DNA of 39,123 bases, taken from Novosphingobium nitrogenifigens DSM 19370. Its GTDB lineage: Bacteria; Pseudomonadota; Alphaproteobacteria; Sphingomonadales; Sphingomonadaceae. The DNA is taken from contig NZ_GL876927.1 in the NCBI RefSeq assembly GCF_000192575.1, forward strand, positions 6,111 to 45,233. Direction: 5' to 3'. A model generated the notes under the pieces. That model saw nothing but the letters and a program-made list of their open reading frames with translations, searched no databases and was not told the DNA's origin. The translations under genes and the position numbers were made by a program. Position 1 is the stretch's first letter; each line of letters starts with the position of its first letter. Shown here in pieces: positions 38,789-39,123 of this stretch.

Positions 38789-39123
38789 ATGCCACTTACC
38801 GACATTGCGATCCGAAACGCGAAACCCCGAGAGAAACCCTACAAGCTGGGCGACGCGCTTGGCCTTTTCCTGCTGGTGAAACCGACAGGGGGAAAGCTCT
38901 GGCGCGTGAAGTATCGCATCCACGGCAAGGAAAAGGCGCTCGCGATCGGCACCTATCCAACCGTCGGCCTGGCCGAAGCCCGCCGCCGCCGGGACAGTGC
39001 GCGTGAGCTGGTCTTCGACGGGCGCGATCCTTCGATAGAAAAGCGGCGTGACAAGATGCGCGCGGAAATGGCCTCGGCCACGACGTTCACCTCCGTCGCC
39101 GAGGAGTATTGTGCTAAGCGCAA
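38789..39123 (+). CDS. P4-type tyrosine integrase, N-terminal part
   Basis: One hundred and eleven codons up to the edge. The N-terminal arm-binding (DUF4102) domain is plain: MPLTDIAIRNAKPREKPYKL, GLFLLVKPTGGKLWRVKYRI, KALAIGTYPTVGLAEARRR, followed by FDGRDPSIEKRRDKMR and the start of the core-binding domain. This family integrates islands into tRNA 3' ends; it reads away from tRNA-Gly(CCC) immediately to its left. The catalytic domain lies outside the window. It is unrelated to the large recombinase at 19947. Confidence 0.9.
   Translation, partial: MPLTDIAIRNAKPREKPYKLGDALGLFLLVKPTGGKLWRVKYRIHGKEKALAIGTYPTVGLAEARRRRDSARELVFDGRDPSIEKRRDKMRAEMASATTFTSVAEEYCAKR

Noticed and set aside
1..39123. 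Insertion sequences or transposases
   Set aside because: No transposase-like protein or IS-type terminal repeat was recognised anywhere in the window.

Overview
The window reads as Alphaproteobacteria, most likely a sphingomonad (Sphingomonas, Novosphingobium or Sphingobium type). The DNA is GC-rich, and it carries RepC-family replication genes, a TonB-dependent receptor, a plasmid-type strawberry-notch helicase remnant and a czc/P-type ATPase metal-resistance block, a combination common on sphingomonad plasmids and islands. The assignment is made from family recognition only; nothing was searched.

Region 1 (1-16240) is a mosaic of metal-resistance genes with several broken pieces between them. 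It starts with a decayed strawberry-notch helicase/methyltransferase (minus strand), then a beheaded cation-diffusion-facilitator fragment, a czcI-like gene and czcCBA (RND efflux of Co/Zn/Cd). Next come an SRPBCC protein, a broken MliC-like gene and a fliE pseudogene. A translationally coupled operon follows: bestrophin, lipoprotein, ZIP-like permease, CDF exporter and P1B-4-type ATPase. A frameshifted mgtC, the C-terminal half of a Na/Ca exchanger and rcnA-rcnR (Ni/Co efflux and repressor) complete the block.

Region 2 (16627-33194) is the most interesting part. It contains two highly similar modules, repC - parA - RHH protein, all on the minus strand, 14 kb apart in direct orientation. Each module has the same accessory signals: (i) a 3' half of tRNA-Val(CAC) upstream of repC, (ii) four CGTAC boxes with identical spacing beside it, (iii) a promoter plus terminator hairpin that would make a small antisense RNA to the repC leader, (iv) an AT-rich, strongly conserved segment inside repC that could be oriV, and (v) an array of 8-bp repeats between repC and parA that looks like an RHH operator/centromere. 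Just right of the first tRNA fragment lies a 655-residue tyrosine recombinase preceded by two more CGTACG boxes. I infer a plasmid-like integrative element (about 14.0 kb, 19155-33194) inserted at the 3' end of tRNA-Val(CAC), in tandem behind a second such element whose right end is 19204 and which would own the metal-resistance cargo. The complete element carries a HTH/PIN toxin-antitoxin pair, a GT4/GH130 glycan operon, a YegP-like protein, a cold-shock protein, a transglutaminase and small stress-type genes. A third, decayed parA fragment lies at 30177-30362.

Region 3 (33195-39123) looks like flanking chromosome: an M24 aminopeptidase and a TonB-dependent receptor on the minus strand, divergent from a DUF4440-like secreted protein and an XRE-cupin regulator. 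It then has an intact tRNA-Gly(CCC) followed directly by a P4-type integrase that runs off the right edge, so another island begins there.
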